Shown here: positions 36,257-47,610 of the stretch, one piece after another
Layout: each line of letters begins with the position of its first letter
Position numbering within the stretch: the first letter of the stretch is position 1
NCBI RefSeq assembly: GCF_019703515.2
Contig: NC_059372.1
Span: 17,961,492-18,025,491, forward strand
Length of the DNA stretch: 64,000 nucleotides
Source: Myxocyprinus asiaticus
Lineage: Eukaryota > Chordata > Actinopteri > Cypriniformes > Catostomidae
Reading direction: 5' to 3'
The notes under the pieces: generated by a model
Database searches by the model: none
Seen by the model: only the letters and a program-made list of their open reading frames with translations
Told to the model about the DNA's origin: nothing
Made by a program: the position numbers and the translations under genes

Positions 36257-37899
36257 CAGTGCATCCGAAAAGTATTCACAGCGCTTCACTTTTTCCACAT
36301 TTTGTTATGTTACAGCCTTAATCTGTTATCCAAACAGATTCAAAATGGATTAAATTCATTATTTTCCTCAATTCTACAAACAATACCCCATAATGACAAC
36401 ATGAAAGAAGTTTGTTTGAAATCTATGCAAATTTATTAAAAAGTAAATCACATGTACATAAGTATTCACAGCCTTTGCTCAATACTTTGTTGAAGCACCT
36501 TTGGCACCAATTACAGCCTCAAGTCTTTTTGAGTATGATGCTACAAGCTTGGCACACCTATTTTTGGGCAGTTTCTCCCATTCTTCTTTGCAGGACCTCT
36601 CAAGCTCCATCAGGTTGGATAGGGAGTGTCGGTGCACAGCCATTTTCAGATCTCTCCAGAGAAGTTCAATCAGGTTCAAGTCTGGGCTTTGGCTGGGCCA
36701 CTCAAGGACATTCACAGAGTTGTCCCGTAGCCACTCTTTTGTTATCTTGGCTGTGTGCTTAGGGTCATTGTCCTGTTGGAAGATGAACCTTCGCTCCAGA
36801 CTGAGGTCCAGAGCGCTCTGGAGCAGGTTTTCATCAAGGATGTCTCTGTATATTGCTGCATTCATCTTTCCCTCGATCCTGACTAGTCTCCCAGTTCCTG
36901 CCGCTGAAAAACATCCCCACAGCATTATGCTGCCACCACCGTGCTTCACTGTAGGGATGGTATTGGCCAGGTGATAAGCGGTGCCTGGTTTCCTCCAGAC
37001 ATGACGCTTGCCATTCAGGCCAAAGAGTTCAATCTTTGTTTCATCAGACCAGAGAATTTTGTTTCTCATGGTCTGAGAGTCCTTCAGGTGCCTTTTGGCA
37101 AACTCCAGGCGGGCTGTCGTGCCTTTTACTGAGGAGTGGCTTCCGTCTGGCCACTCTACCATACAGGCCTGATTGGTGGAGTGCTGCAGAGATGGTTGTT
37201 CTACTGGAAGGTTCTCCTCTCTCCACAGAGAAACGCTGGAGCTCTGTCAGAGTGACCATCGGGTTCTTGGTCACCTCCCTGACTTAGGCCCTTCTCCCCC
37301 GATCGCTCAGTTTGGCCAGGGCGGCCAGGTCTAGGAAGAGTCCTGGTGGTTCCAAACTTCTTCCATTTATGTATGATGGAGGCCACCGTGCTCATTGGGA
37401 CCTTCAATGCTGCAGACATTTTTCTGTACCCTTCCCCAGATCTGTGCCTTGATACAATCCTGTCTCGGAGGTCTACAGACAATTCCTTGGACTTCATGGC
37501 TTGGTTTGTGCTCTGACATGCACTGTTAACTGTGGGAACTTAAATAGACAGGTGTGTGCCTTTCGGAATCATGTCCAATCAACTGAATTTACCACAGGTG
37601 GACTCCAATCAAGTTGTAGAAACATCTCAAGGATGATCAGTGGAAACAGGATGCATCTGAGCTCAATTTTGAGTGTCACGGCAAAGGCTGTGAATACTTA
37701 TGTACATGTGGGTTTTTTTTTTCGTTTTTTTTTTTTTTTTTAATAAATTTGCAAAGATTTCAAACAAACTTCTTTCACGTTGTCATTATGGGGTATTGTT
37801 TGTAGAATTTTGAGGAAAATAATGAATTTAATCCATTTTGGAATAAGGCTGTAACATAACAAAACGTGGAAAAACTATGAATACTTTCCGGATGCACTG
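36257..37899 (-). mobile_element. Tc1-like transposon, near full length
   Basis: The left end is CAGTGCATCCGAAAAGTATT and the right end is the reverse of CAGTGCATCCGGAAAGTATT. Both are flanked by TA (36255-36256 and 37900-37901). Length is 1643 bp, usual for the family. The site without it, TA-AGTGCCTCACT, is preserved at about 27186 in the sister MITE. It carries a broken transposase on the minus strand. Confidence 0.93.
36479..37497 (-). pseudogene. Tc1-like transposase (DD34E), frameshifted
   Basis: The start codon is at 37497, followed by MKSKELSVDLRDRIVSRHRS and a second helix-turn-helix with the PRPGRPG hook. Frame then changes twice: near 37270 (continuing [13 protein letters not shown]) and near 37160. 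The last frame holds the catalytic domain: [13 protein letters not shown] (first Asp), [25 protein letters not shown] (second Asp), [15 protein letters not shown] (Glu). The second Asp and the Glu are 34 residues apart, the DD34E spacing of Tc1. It ends GAKGASTKY. Catalytic residues survive but at least two frameshifts prevent expression. Confidence 0.93.
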
Positions 37900-38050
37900 T
37901 AAGTGCCTCACTGTGACCTCGATTTTTGCTTTTTTTTTTTTTTAAAGAAAAGGAAGGATGAGTTGAAATAATTTTTTGTGGTAATCGACATTATGCCACA
38001 AATACTGTCGATTGAGCTTCACTTGTATTGAACCCGGAATATTCCATTAA

Positions 38051-38382
38051 GATAATAGCTGTTTTGATACAGTCTTTCGGATGCTTATAAAAATATTAGC
38101 ACAATATTCCACTTTCCCAAGCTGCGACTTCTGTGCAGTTGACCTGTTCTGAATTGATATATAGTCTTAGGTTTAAACAGGATTATGGGAGCACAGAGGA
38201 GACGTCTTCAATGGGGGACTCATTTAATATAGTCACGCACCATTTGTCAGAGAAAATCTACTAGACTAGATGAGTCATGTTTAAGGAGCACATTGGCAAG
38301 GAAAACATACAGTGAGGGGATGGGTGGAGGGGTTACAGGGTAGACCACCTATCCAAACAAAAGTTATTGCAGTAATACTCAC
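38051..38382. other. Intron 4, end next to exon 4: no feature recognised
   Basis: About 330 bp with no recognised repeat. In gene direction it begins with the exon 4 donor. Confidence 0.4.
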
Positions 38383-38508
38383 TGTATGGGACAGGGGCCA
38401 GCGGAACGGGGTGGGTGATGTGTGAGGGTCCCGGAACGCTGAGAGCCAGCGGCTCCTCTGTACCACCAGAACGCTGGATGGCCAACTCTACCTCCTCATC
38501 AGTCAGAC
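38383..38508 (-). CDS. pex14: pex14 exon 4: end of N-domain and proline-rich linker
   Basis: The exon is 126 bp: two bases, 41 codons, one base. It begins by completing the glycine of KKKG and reads LTDEEVELAIQRSGG, the third helix of the N-domain, which is strongly conserved in PEX14. The rest is a Pro/Ser-rich linker ending HPVPLAPVPYS, comparable to the human stretch ending SQPYS before the membrane segment. Acceptor ctccatgcag, donor A|gtgagt. The linker is divergent from human, as expected for a disordered region. Confidence 0.97.
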
Positions 38509-38760
38509 CTGCATGGAGATAATGTGGAATATCATCAAATACATGCAACTGGCAGAAAACTTCAGAAATGACTAGAAACGCATTAGGACGAAAGTTCTAG
38601 TGACCTTGGTGCAATATAGTGTGTATAGCATGCAAAATTGTGTTTATTAAACCTGAAGAGATATTCCATGAAGCACTGCGAATGACGTAATCAATTCAGC
38701 CTTACTACATTCTCAAACTACTTATTTTGCAATAAAACTTACAATTAATTTATTATATAC
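38509..38760. other. Intron 3, exon 4 acceptor side
   Basis: Short unannotated sequence between exon 4 and a family B MITE. Confidence 0.4.
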
Positions 38761-39397
38761 TTAAAGGGATAGTTCACCCACAAATGAAAATTCTCTCATC
38801 ATTTGCTCACACTCACGCCATCCCAGATGTGTATGACTTTCTTTCTTCTTCAGAACACAAATAAAGATTTCTAGAAGTATATCTCAGCTCTGTAGGTCCT
38901 CACAATACAAGTGAATGGTGGCGACAACTTTGAAGGTCCAAAAAGCAAATAAAGGCAGCATAAATGTAATCCATACGACTCCAGTGGTTAAATCCATACC
39001 TTCAGAAGCGATATGATAGGTGTGGGTGAGAAACGGATCAAAATGTAAGTCCTTTTTTACTATAAATCCCCACTTTCACTTTCACATTCTTCTTTTGTTT
39101 TTGGCAATTCACATTCTTTGTGTAAATTGCCACCTACTGAGCAAGGAGAATAGTTTATAGTTAAAAAGGACCACTGGAGTCTTATGGATTACTTTTATGC
39201 TGCCTTTATGTGCTTTATGGAGCATAAAATTGTTTGTACCCATTTACTTGCATTGTGAGAACCAACAGAGCTGAGATATTCTTCTAAAAATCTTCGTTTG
39301 TGTTTAGCAGAAGAAAGAAAGTTATACACCTCTGGGATGTCATGAGGGTGAGTACATGATGAGAGAATTTGCATTTTTGGGTGAACTGTTCCTTTAA
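38761..39397. mobile_element. Inverted-repeat MITE, family B, full length
   Basis: It starts TTAAAGGGATAGTTCACCC and ends GGGTGAACTGTTCCTTTAA. TTAA is at each end (38761-38764 and 39394-39397). The arms continue inverted through CTCTCATCATTTGCTCAC, CATCCCAGATGTGTATGACT and TTTCTTTCTTC. Length is 637 bp, no coding capacity. Other copies here are 14005, 24587, 28056 (fragment) and 52780. Confidence 0.9.
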
Positions 39398-40948
39398 ATC
39401 AACAACAAAACACAAATAGTTTTATTTTGTGATGTTGTTTTTAATTTGTTTACTGTATTCGTAATGTTTTGTGGAAGAGTAATTAATTCCCCAAAATGAA
39501 ATATGCTAAGCCCACTTGAACCACGCTAAGTCTTGTACTATTTTCTTTTTTTCTGATTTTCAAATAAATTTTTTCTTCAAATGAAATGTAATGCAATGTT
39601 GTGATTCATCTCGAAGCTCACTGGTTTGGCCTAGAATTCTGTATTAAAGAATTTTTGGAAATGCCAATGGAGAAAATGGATGGCAAAAATACTCCCAGAA
39701 CCAAAGCTGCTGAAAAAGTGGGAGGGAACAGAAAAAGTGGTGATATAAAAGCAAACTGCTCCGACAGTTTGTCCTTGCCTGTCCTTAGCAACTTGCAAAT
39801 AACTCTAATCATTAAAACTCTTGGAAAACTGGGTTAATAGAATTATAGGCAGCAGACGTCACCAAAAGGAGCAGCTCTGGAGGTCCAAAGCTCTGAGCGC
39901 CTGTCCATTACATTCAGATCTCCAGAACAGAGCCTGTCCATTTCCTGCTGCTATATTTCCCCAGGTAGAACTTAGCGAAGCCCCAGACAGATAAAATGCA
40001 TTATTTTAATTTCTTCATTGTAATGTAAATGTATTACATAATTTTGCAAAATGCCAATATAATTTAATCTTCAGATCATTTTTAATGATTTTAGTGGTGA
40101 TTAAACTGCATAGAGGTCCCTGATGGAAAATGAATATTAATATTAATATTAATTATAAAAAACCTAATATTAATATTTCCTTTTGTGGCAAAAAGGCAGC
40201 TTTATTTCCAACACTGCATGCAGTCATTGATCTGTATCTTGTCATGATTATTAAGCAAATCGATGTGGGCCTAAACAAAGTAACAGTGCAGACAGAAGCG
40301 GGAAAAGCCTGTTAGTCGAATGTACTTGTGCTCTGACATTTAATGAAGACATAAAATAAGGAAAAACATTACAGGCTTCCTCAACAATTGGCACATAAAA
40401 CCCAAATGCTTTAACATCGCCATTTAGAGCCAATGGTTTAAAAAGGCTCGAGTTTCTATTAAACTGTACGTTTCACATATCAACTGAATAAATCTACTGT
40501 ATCCTAGAACACACACACTCACTCTGACCTTTGTTTGTCCACAGTATACTGGAGTGTGTCATGTCTGTCATTGCGTATTTAGTCTCTCTCTCACTGTTTA
40601 CTAGAGATATCCCCCTGGGCATTCCTCTACTCTATTCCACATGCTTTCATACAGCACGGCTGCCTGCCAGGGAGCCAAAAGGCTGAGCTTTGCTCCAAAT
40701 TCAGCTGTTTAAAGAGCAGACAGCAAGCTGTTTCTGTGCTGTAATACACACATCATAAATGTGGCAAATGCCAGTGCCACATGTGCTTAAATAGAGCAGA
40801 GAGAGCTGGGAGCTTGGCAGAGAACAGAGCCTGAGCCTGTAAAGCCTTGTCTGCTGTCGGCTGGGTATGAAATCACAGTCAAACTTCATAGAGCAGCATT
40901 AACAACACAGAAAACAAAACAACAGCACATAGACACCGAAAGATGAGG
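39398..40948. other. Intron 3: no feature recognised
   Basis: Contains an AATATT/ATTAAT-rich patch near 40130-40170. A 78-codon open frame (39601-39837) has no recognisable product or splice signals matching pex14. Otherwise unannotated. Confidence 0.4.
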
Positions 40949-41280
40949 TAGGGATGCATAATACATATTGGTTACTATATCAGTATTGGCCAATATTTGT
41001 GTTTTGTTTTAATTATCGTAACGATCTGATTAGGTTAGACATTGGAAACAATTAAGGCCTTATTTTTATTTATTTTTCACATTTAAACAGTATACTAATT
41101 TTATATGCCACAGTTAATACTCTTTACTACATTGTAATATTCTGATGCCTGATTTCACTTGAAGCATGTACAAATATAGAGCAGAGCTTTATTGTGAACC
41201 GATTTATTTTTTTTTTTTTAAACTGGCAAAACAAGATTTACAGTGTAATATCGGCAATTATAAAAAAATTATAAATAAAT
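40949..41280. repeat. Degraded hAT-like element remnant
   Basis: The start TAGGGATGCATAATACATAT followed by ATATCAGTATTGGCCAATAT resembles the start of the element at 30765. A late AATATCGGCAATTAT patch may be the other side. The right end is not clear. Confidence 0.5.
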
Positions 41281-43435
41281 AAATACATTCTGGCTTTAGG
41301 CCAAAATTTCTATAGAGTTGCAACCTTAACCAGAGGTTAATGAAGCAATAAGCCACAAGAGGCCTTAACCCCCTTAACTGGGGTAAAGTCACTGAAACAC
41401 AGAGCCTCGAGTGGCTTACTGCTTTTATTTAACAGCGGCAATATAAATATGATAAAAGACACCGATGTTCAGTCAAGACTTAAATTAATAATAAAAATTT
41501 GAAAAACAATTTTTCCACCAAGTAATATAGTTCATTAGCCTAACTGTAGGCTGTATACGGTTAACAAGATTTTAGCAACTTGGCACTTTAATACAGAATG
41601 TGTGGTCACCCATATGCATTTCTCATCCATTTTGCAACAGCTCCAAAAATATGCCACTTTCAATCTGAATTGATTCTGAACTATCCATTTTATAAAAGTA
41701 ATTTGATTGCATTTCTAAAGGTTTTATGAGAAAAATGAGGTATCAGCTCTAAATTGTGCAAACAGCACAACTTTCCACTTGAGGTGGTAGGAGGGCACAG
41801 CGACAAACGCTGTGTAATATCCAGAATGTATGATATTGTACATTAAATCATATTTCCCTTTACTGTCAAAAATGATATTAAAAAAATGTATACACCCACC
41901 ATTTCCATTAAAATGACCATATCCTGAATTTTATCTCTCTTGCAGAAATCTCTTGGTTGAGGTCAAAGTTAATAGGATTTTTTTTGTTCCTAAAGAGAGT
42001 GAAGGGCAGGTCCTGTGGCGGTTGAAATGGCCCTGAAAAACTTGAATAATTGAAGGCAAATATTGGTCATCCTGTCTTGCATGGCATTCAAAGAGCCAGG
42101 AAGCAGCCACCGCCATGTACTGAGCTGGTGCAGTCAGTCTGTACCTTCCAATAAGCAATAATGTGTCCCAGGACTCCCTATTCATCTGACCACACCAGAC
42201 TGCATGGTGGCAGACTATTGAATGCAACTTGGAGGGCCCCTCTCATTTCCTCCCACTCAAACTAGTGGAAAAGACGCTCTCTGGAAGTTCACGTTTTCCT
42301 ATGTTCACCTTAGAATGAACGTGCCATTATCTAAGGATGAAATGAACAAATATTTACATATTTGTAATATAATTTTAATGCTTAAATAGCACCCCCTCGT
42401 GCACCTACAAAGGAGGCTGCCATGCATCAAAATAAGATACAAACAAATTCATTAACATGTCTGTTTTCTTATGGATTTTTGGACTCACTCAGCTGTTTTG
42501 TTTCCTCTGATGCCTTTATTACAAAGAAAATGGGACGACAAATGAAAGACCTTTGAGATCCAATTGAAAAGAAAGGAAAACAAGAGTGAATTTTACATAT
42601 AAAAGGAAAAAGGACACAAAAATAAAGGTTTTCAAAACTTGTGGAATGACCCCTAGGACCCCTATTTCAGATTAACCTGCTGGTAGATTAATGTTTTTAA
42701 GACATAAATTACATCTAATGACGACACCATAAAAAAGAACAATAATGGAAAGCTATTCTGTATTTCATTATACTGTAATATTTGGAGCACCTGATACACA
42801 CGCAGCCTGTTTATGAGTCACCATATTAGCAGATGCTCAGCCAAAGCATTTGCTTTGACCTTGCCATTCTCATTGGGGCATGAAATTACGGTGGTGGCAC
42901 GGCGATATTACAGCTATAAATACTGTAAACTGCATATCTGGGCTACGTTTTCTATTGTCTTTCAACATAAACCTGATTGGTATTTATTTAAAGGAAAACC
43001 CATTGCTCTCCATGTTATTTATGGCTCTATTTTCTAGGCTCTTATTTTCAGGATGTTTTTCTTTTGCCCTTTTTTAAAGAGTGATGATGTGAATCATCCA
43101 GCCATAAAGTGGATTTCTCCAATTTTGGCACTTGTGAACTTTATAGGTTAAGGGCAAGCTCACAGGGGCAATTATAAAATTGCTTACTGCAATATTTGGC
43201 TGTTAAAGGTGACTGCTATATTTTGTCACAGACCAACCGGGCCAGAATTATATTTTTGTTGGGTGAAAATTACTTTAAGTTTACTTTAAGCAATCCTTTC
43301 TTGAGTATGAAAGCATTTAGACAGAAATTATTTAATAGGGTCTTTGATTTAAAGTTAAGGTGTAAAAATACTGTTAAAATTGGTAAGTTTTACTGATTGC
43401 AATGAATCAGTTCAAACAGACCTTTTTAATGAACA
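41281..43435. other. Intron 3: unannotated, possible conserved noncoding blocks
   Basis: No exon or repeat arms were recognised. Two blocks look complex and non-repetitive: 42000-42240 (GGCCCTGAAAAACTTGAATA, CTTCCAATAAGCAATAATGT) and 42800-43200 (CCATATTAGCAGATGCTCAG, CAGCCATAAAGTGGATTTC). They are candidates for conservation tests only. Confidence 0.35.
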
Positions 43436-43850
43436 TGACTGTGATGAGGGCGTTGTCGGGCCATGATGGAGTACGGCCAGCGCTGAATCAGCTGATCAGC
43501 GGGAGAGCGAGATAAAGGGCGAGTGGAGACACGCAGAGAGAGAGAGGTGAGAGAGAAGAACTCGCTCGCTGGCTCCCGGACACGCTGTCGCCCGGTCCTC
43601 AACCGCTCTTCCGCCCTCTGTCGGACACCAGCTCGCTCCTCCCCTGGCGGACAGCAGTGAGTCCTCTGGCCCCTGGCAGACAAAACCGCATCTCCCCTTC
43701 TCGGCAGATGGCCGCGGTTCCTCCGGCTCTCGTCGCCTGGCAGCAACCCCTCCGTCCCCAGGCAGACGGCCGCGGCTTCTCCCCTGGCAGATGACAGCAG
43801 TGAGGACTCCGCGACAGCATATCCCTCCTCCCTCCCGGGTTTGGCACCAC
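43436..43850. repeat. LTR-like left arm and GC-rich degenerate tandem repeat
   Basis: The segment starts TGATGAGGGCGTTGTCGGGC and carries GGCCAGCGCTGAATCAGCTG, in inverted orientation to 43851-44063. It then becomes GC- and CpG-rich, with a GAGA tract and imperfect units of the type CCCCTGGCAGACGGC (about 43635-43800). Open frames across it are low-complexity and are not called as genes. Confidence 0.6.
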
Positions 43851-44063
43851 TGTAACAGTATAAGGACGGGCAAGGAGGAGGCAGGAACCGGCTGAACAGT
43901 AAACATAAACTTTAATGGTAAACTTAAAACCAACATAAACAAATGTGCAGCACGGCTGTGTGCATCTCTCGAACTGGTGTCCCTTTATATCGCTCTCCCA
44001 CTGATCAGCTGATTCAGCGCTGGCCATACTCCATCACGGCCTGGCCACGCACTCCTCGTCACA
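43851..44063 (-). repeat. LTR-like repeat, minus orientation
   Basis: On the minus strand it begins TGTGACGAGGAGTGCGTGGC and ends CCTTATACTGTTACA. TG...CA ends, a TATA-like GCGATATAAAGGG (about 43986-43998) and an ATTAAA signal (about 43912) are in LTR order. It is 213 bp long. With the inverted arm to its left it forms a large palindrome. No pol or gag is nearby. Confidence 0.6.
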
Positions 44064-44129
44064 ATGACTCATGACTCCAATTCAACGATTCGTTTGTGTT
44101 TTCACTCAGAAATGCTAATTGAAGTCACT

Positions 44130-45267
44130 GGGCTCTATTTTCGTGAGTGTGCAAAGCACTATGACCGTGTGCAACGTCTTACCCAATTTTTGTGAGAGCG
44201 CTAATTCTAAGTGCAATTTTTGTGCCAGCGCAAAGCGCAAATGGGCATGTGTGGGAGTGTTCGCGCTACTGAGGGTGGAGGCGCGCAAACCGTGGGTTTA
44301 CTATATGTAAATGAAGTGCCGCAAAGCGCAATTTGCTATTTTCCTTAGAATTTGGTCGTTGCGCTAAGACGTTTCAATACCATCTCTTAACTCAGCGCAA
44401 AGTCCAAATCCAGTTCCTGCATTTGCAGTTTGGAGATTCCACCAGCAGGTGGTAATAAAGTTCATGTCCAAATTCTGAAAGTACAGAACATCAAATAATG
44501 TCCTTGATGATCGTTGTTGAAGCCGTTTGTTGAAACAAAAAAAATATGAGATATGTGTTACATTTTCTAGAGGTCATGGTTTATTTTTATAATTATTATT
44601 GTAATTATGTTTGTAACTGCAAATGTGGCCAGTGGAAGAAGGGAGCGTAAAATGTTTGGATTTGGTATGATTTTTATTTGGTTATGATTATTTTGATTCT
44701 TTGATTTTTTTTTGTGTTTCAATAAATTAATTAAATTTTTCAAAATCATTGTTGACCGGTAGAAGTGAAGTGCATGCCGATACAATCACTGTTAATACTA
44801 GCCATGATTTGGGTGACAGCAGATGAAATTTATTAATAATACTTAAATTCTCTATAATTTAACGGCGCCTACATCCATATCCTGAACCACATTTTCATTG
44901 TGTATAAAAGGAGCGTGTCCCATTTAACAAGGACGCCCAAAATAATGTAAATCCAAATTTTGATTCTTCCAATTCATTGCATACAGTCAATTTATACTAC
45001 CAACTTCTTATGAATGTACTGCCTTGTTTATATTGCTGGTGTTGACAGGGAATGGACTGTATAATAGGAAGGAGATGGTGCCAGAGATGAACCTCCATTG
45101 ACCCGATTAGTGCCTTGCGCATGCGATTTCACCAAACCCACTTGCGCCTAGACTCAAATCATGCTTACACGAAAATACCAACACTTCATAGCTATGCCCA
45201 CTGACTTTGCACTTATGAGTTAAGACATTGCGCTGTGCTTAGCGCTTGCATGCTTAAAATAGGGCCC
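44130..45267. mobile_element. hAT-like MITE with GCGCAA subterminal motifs
   Basis: The ends are GGGCTCTATTTTCGTGAG and TTAAAATAGGGCCC, inverted around GGGCYCTATTTT. Many copies of AGCGCAA or its complement lie near both ends (GCCAGCGCAAAGCGCAAATG, ACATTGCGCTGTGCTTAGCG), a known feature of transposase-binding sites in hAT MITEs. Size is about 1.14 kb. Target duplication not resolved; no transposase. Confidence 0.7.
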
Positions 45268-46459
45268 ATTGTGTGGCATTTTACATGTAAAGTACCAATG
45301 TGCTTATGCAAATGTATATTTAGTTACATACTGTACAGTATTGCTGTTCATTACTATGAATTGTTATATAAAAAATAAAATGTAATTCTACCTTGTATTC
45401 ATTAAAAACAAAAACATGGAAAACCTGTCCTAATTATATTTAACTAGATCTTTAGGATAGAACAGAACAGAACAAGGTTAGTTTCTCTGTTTGAAAAAAC
45501 AAACATCCTTTTAAGCCATTTTAGAGCAAATACATTAATATCAAGATACATACTGAATATTTTCAAAACATCAATATATAATTTTTTTGCTACATCACCT
45601 AACTCTACTTTAAATTAGAATGTCAGAATGAAAAAAAGAAAGAAAAAAAGCTACTAAGGGTCATAAACAGATGGCGGTCACTGGGTTATAAAGAGCCTGA
45701 GAGCATTTTGTGGTGAGATTTCACATGTCAAGTCCATGTCCCACACGATTGCATGCCCTAAATAATGACCGCTCTCATAGCGTATTCATGTATGTATTAA
45801 AAAAAGAGGACTCTGCTCTATTTTCCTGCTTTATCGCCTTCTACCCATGACAAAGTGGAAAGGGACAGGCCTAGGTGGCACCGTGGAGTAATTTATAACC
45901 ACATCAATCCCTTTGTCTTCTATGCAGGCCTTGGTCATTGCCATTCATGTCCAAGATGTGAGTCGCATCACCTTACTTGCAAACACTCTCCTATTAATAT
46001 CTGGGATGATGAACCATATCTTTACCTTCATAACGTGAGCAGTATTACACCTGCAGTGCACTATAGTGTCCCTCATGGCCCTTTGAGCATAATGAAATGA
46101 CTGCAAGAAGAACACTTGTGGGGTCAGAGATCCGGACACTGAACACAGCAGCTTGGAGCTTGTATCCTACTAGAAGTTTATGTATGCAGTATTTTCAAAA
46201 AACTACTGGTTGAAGTTTCTAAAAGGACTGGTATAGAAAGGATAAACTTGTCATCAATTTAATGTTGTTTATAATTAAAATACCATTACAACAAAAATCT
46301 GTTGCGAATGTGTATGTTTAACTACACATTTTCATGTGACCAACCAGTCACTGATGACTGGTAGTAATGAATTGCAAACAGTGAGTCGAAGACAGATTCA
46401 AAACGCATGCTCATCTCACAGTGAGTTCGGACACAATACGTTGACTTTTCTTGAGCTAA
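45268..46459. other. Intron 3: unannotated; possible noncoding element
   Basis: The block 45660-46110 includes TTTATAACCACATCAATCCC, CTCCTATTAATATCTGGGAT and a short open frame (45855-46100). No known protein or repeat is recognised. Composition suggests possible conservation. Confidence 0.35.
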
Positions 46460-46830
46460 ACTCAATGCTTAGTGAAATTCGAAGCACTGTTCCCCGTGGC
46501 CAAAGCGGAAAGTGTTTTTAAACGCAAAGGCATTTGTGAGCTGCAGTTTCTGGGTGAAATGGCCACAGAGGGGCGCCAAAAGTGAGTTGTAAAACAAGTT
46601 GTTTTTAGCTGTAAATGATGTAGTACAGTAAAGAGGAATGCATATTTTATTAACTTTACCCCTAATCCCCAACCCTAAACCTAACCATCTGTGCAGTAAA
46701 AATGTCATCGTAGAGAGAAAATGGAATGTCCGAATCGCGGTTGTCACTCATTATGCAAACGTGATTACTTCCTGGTTTCAATGTGGGACGCAGCATGCTT
46801 TCGGTCGCAGCACAGGAGAAGGTAATCACA
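46460..46830. repeat. Dispersed repeat fragment
   Basis: Contains GGCCACAGAGGGGCGCCAAA, CCCCAACCCTAAACCTAACC and CAGTAAAAATGTCATCGTAG. These blocks are shared, in similar order, with the repeat at 19890-21760. Probably an old SINE-like or MITE-like copy. Confidence 0.5.
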
Positions 46831-47221
46831 TTTGAACCAATATAACATTTCTGATGGGAGATGCTGCTTGTCAGTAACTTGGCATGATGGGGTCAGTGCA
46901 AAAGTACTGGAACATTCGGAAGCAACATGGTGACTTTCTGTGTGATCATGTTGTCAAAATGATAACTCATGAGTTCGAGACTGATTTGTGAGGCTCTTTG
47001 GCCACTTTATTAAAAAGAACTGGCTCATATAAGTAATTCCTTTACGAATCAGACTACACTGGCTGCACTGTATCTTTATTGTTGCATGCATCCAGCAAGG
47101 ACAGGTCAATAGAAATATATGTAGTCTATTCGTTCAAGAATTGGACAGCACAGGTTGCGCCCAGTCTTTATCTTCCCACACGTTCAGTTCAGACTGCAAA
47201 CTCACAACTAAGTTAAAACAG
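46831..47221. other. Intron 3: no feature recognised
   Basis: No exon or repeat was recognised in about 390 bp. Confidence 0.4.
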
Positions 47222-47610
47222 TGAGTGTGTTTACATGCAGACCAATACCCTGATAACTACCTAATTATTATTTTTTTTTTAAATGACAATGCAAGAAAAC
47301 TGTGTTTACATGAGATCGGAAAAAATCTATATAGTAATCAATAAATAATCAAACAGTCTTGCGCACAGCACTTGCACCCATTGGATAAGCCCATAAAAAT
47401 GCCAGTAAAGGTGTTTACATGCAAAGCAAAATCAGGGTAATGGGCTAAAAACAATCTAGATATGCCGATCAGTTTTATCAGTTTATGCTTAAACCGTTTA
47501 GGACCGTACATTGATAAAGGACAACCACTGAAGGTCTTTACATGACCACACACATTATCAGCTTATTACACATAATCAATGTAAATCATACATGTAAAGG
47601 CTCTCATTAT
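47222..47610. mobile_element. MITE-like block with repeated TTTACATG motifs
   Basis: TGTTTACATGCAGACC (about 47229), TGTTTACATGAGATC (47303), TGTTTACATGCAAAGC (47411), CTTTACATGACC (47536) and, inverted, CATACATGTAAAGGC (about 47587). The pattern of repeated TTTACATG with an inverted end suggests an eroded MITE. Boundaries are approximate. Confidence 0.5.

Larger units (their letters stand above)
34627..38050. mobile_element. TTAA-type MITE, family A, with two large nested insertions
   Basis: The left end TTAAAGGAATATTCTGGGTT and the right end (reverse-complemented) TTAATGGAATATTCCGGGTT are long inverted repeats with TTAA at each end. They continue through AATACAAGTG and GGCATAATGTTGATTACC. 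Two insertions, 34775-35976 and 36257-37899, account for most of the span. Without them the MITE is about 570 bp. Related copies: 26306-27336 and 55141-55345. Confidence 0.88.

Noticed and set aside
36501..36974. 157-codon open frame on the plus strand
   Set aside because: It lies opposite the Tc1 transposase catalytic region and has no recognisable domain.
43426..44027. Three overlapping minus-strand open frames of 106-148 codons
   Set aside because: They span a GC-rich degenerate tandem repeat and LTR-like sequence; the Arg/Gly/Pro-rich products look like low-complexity artefacts.
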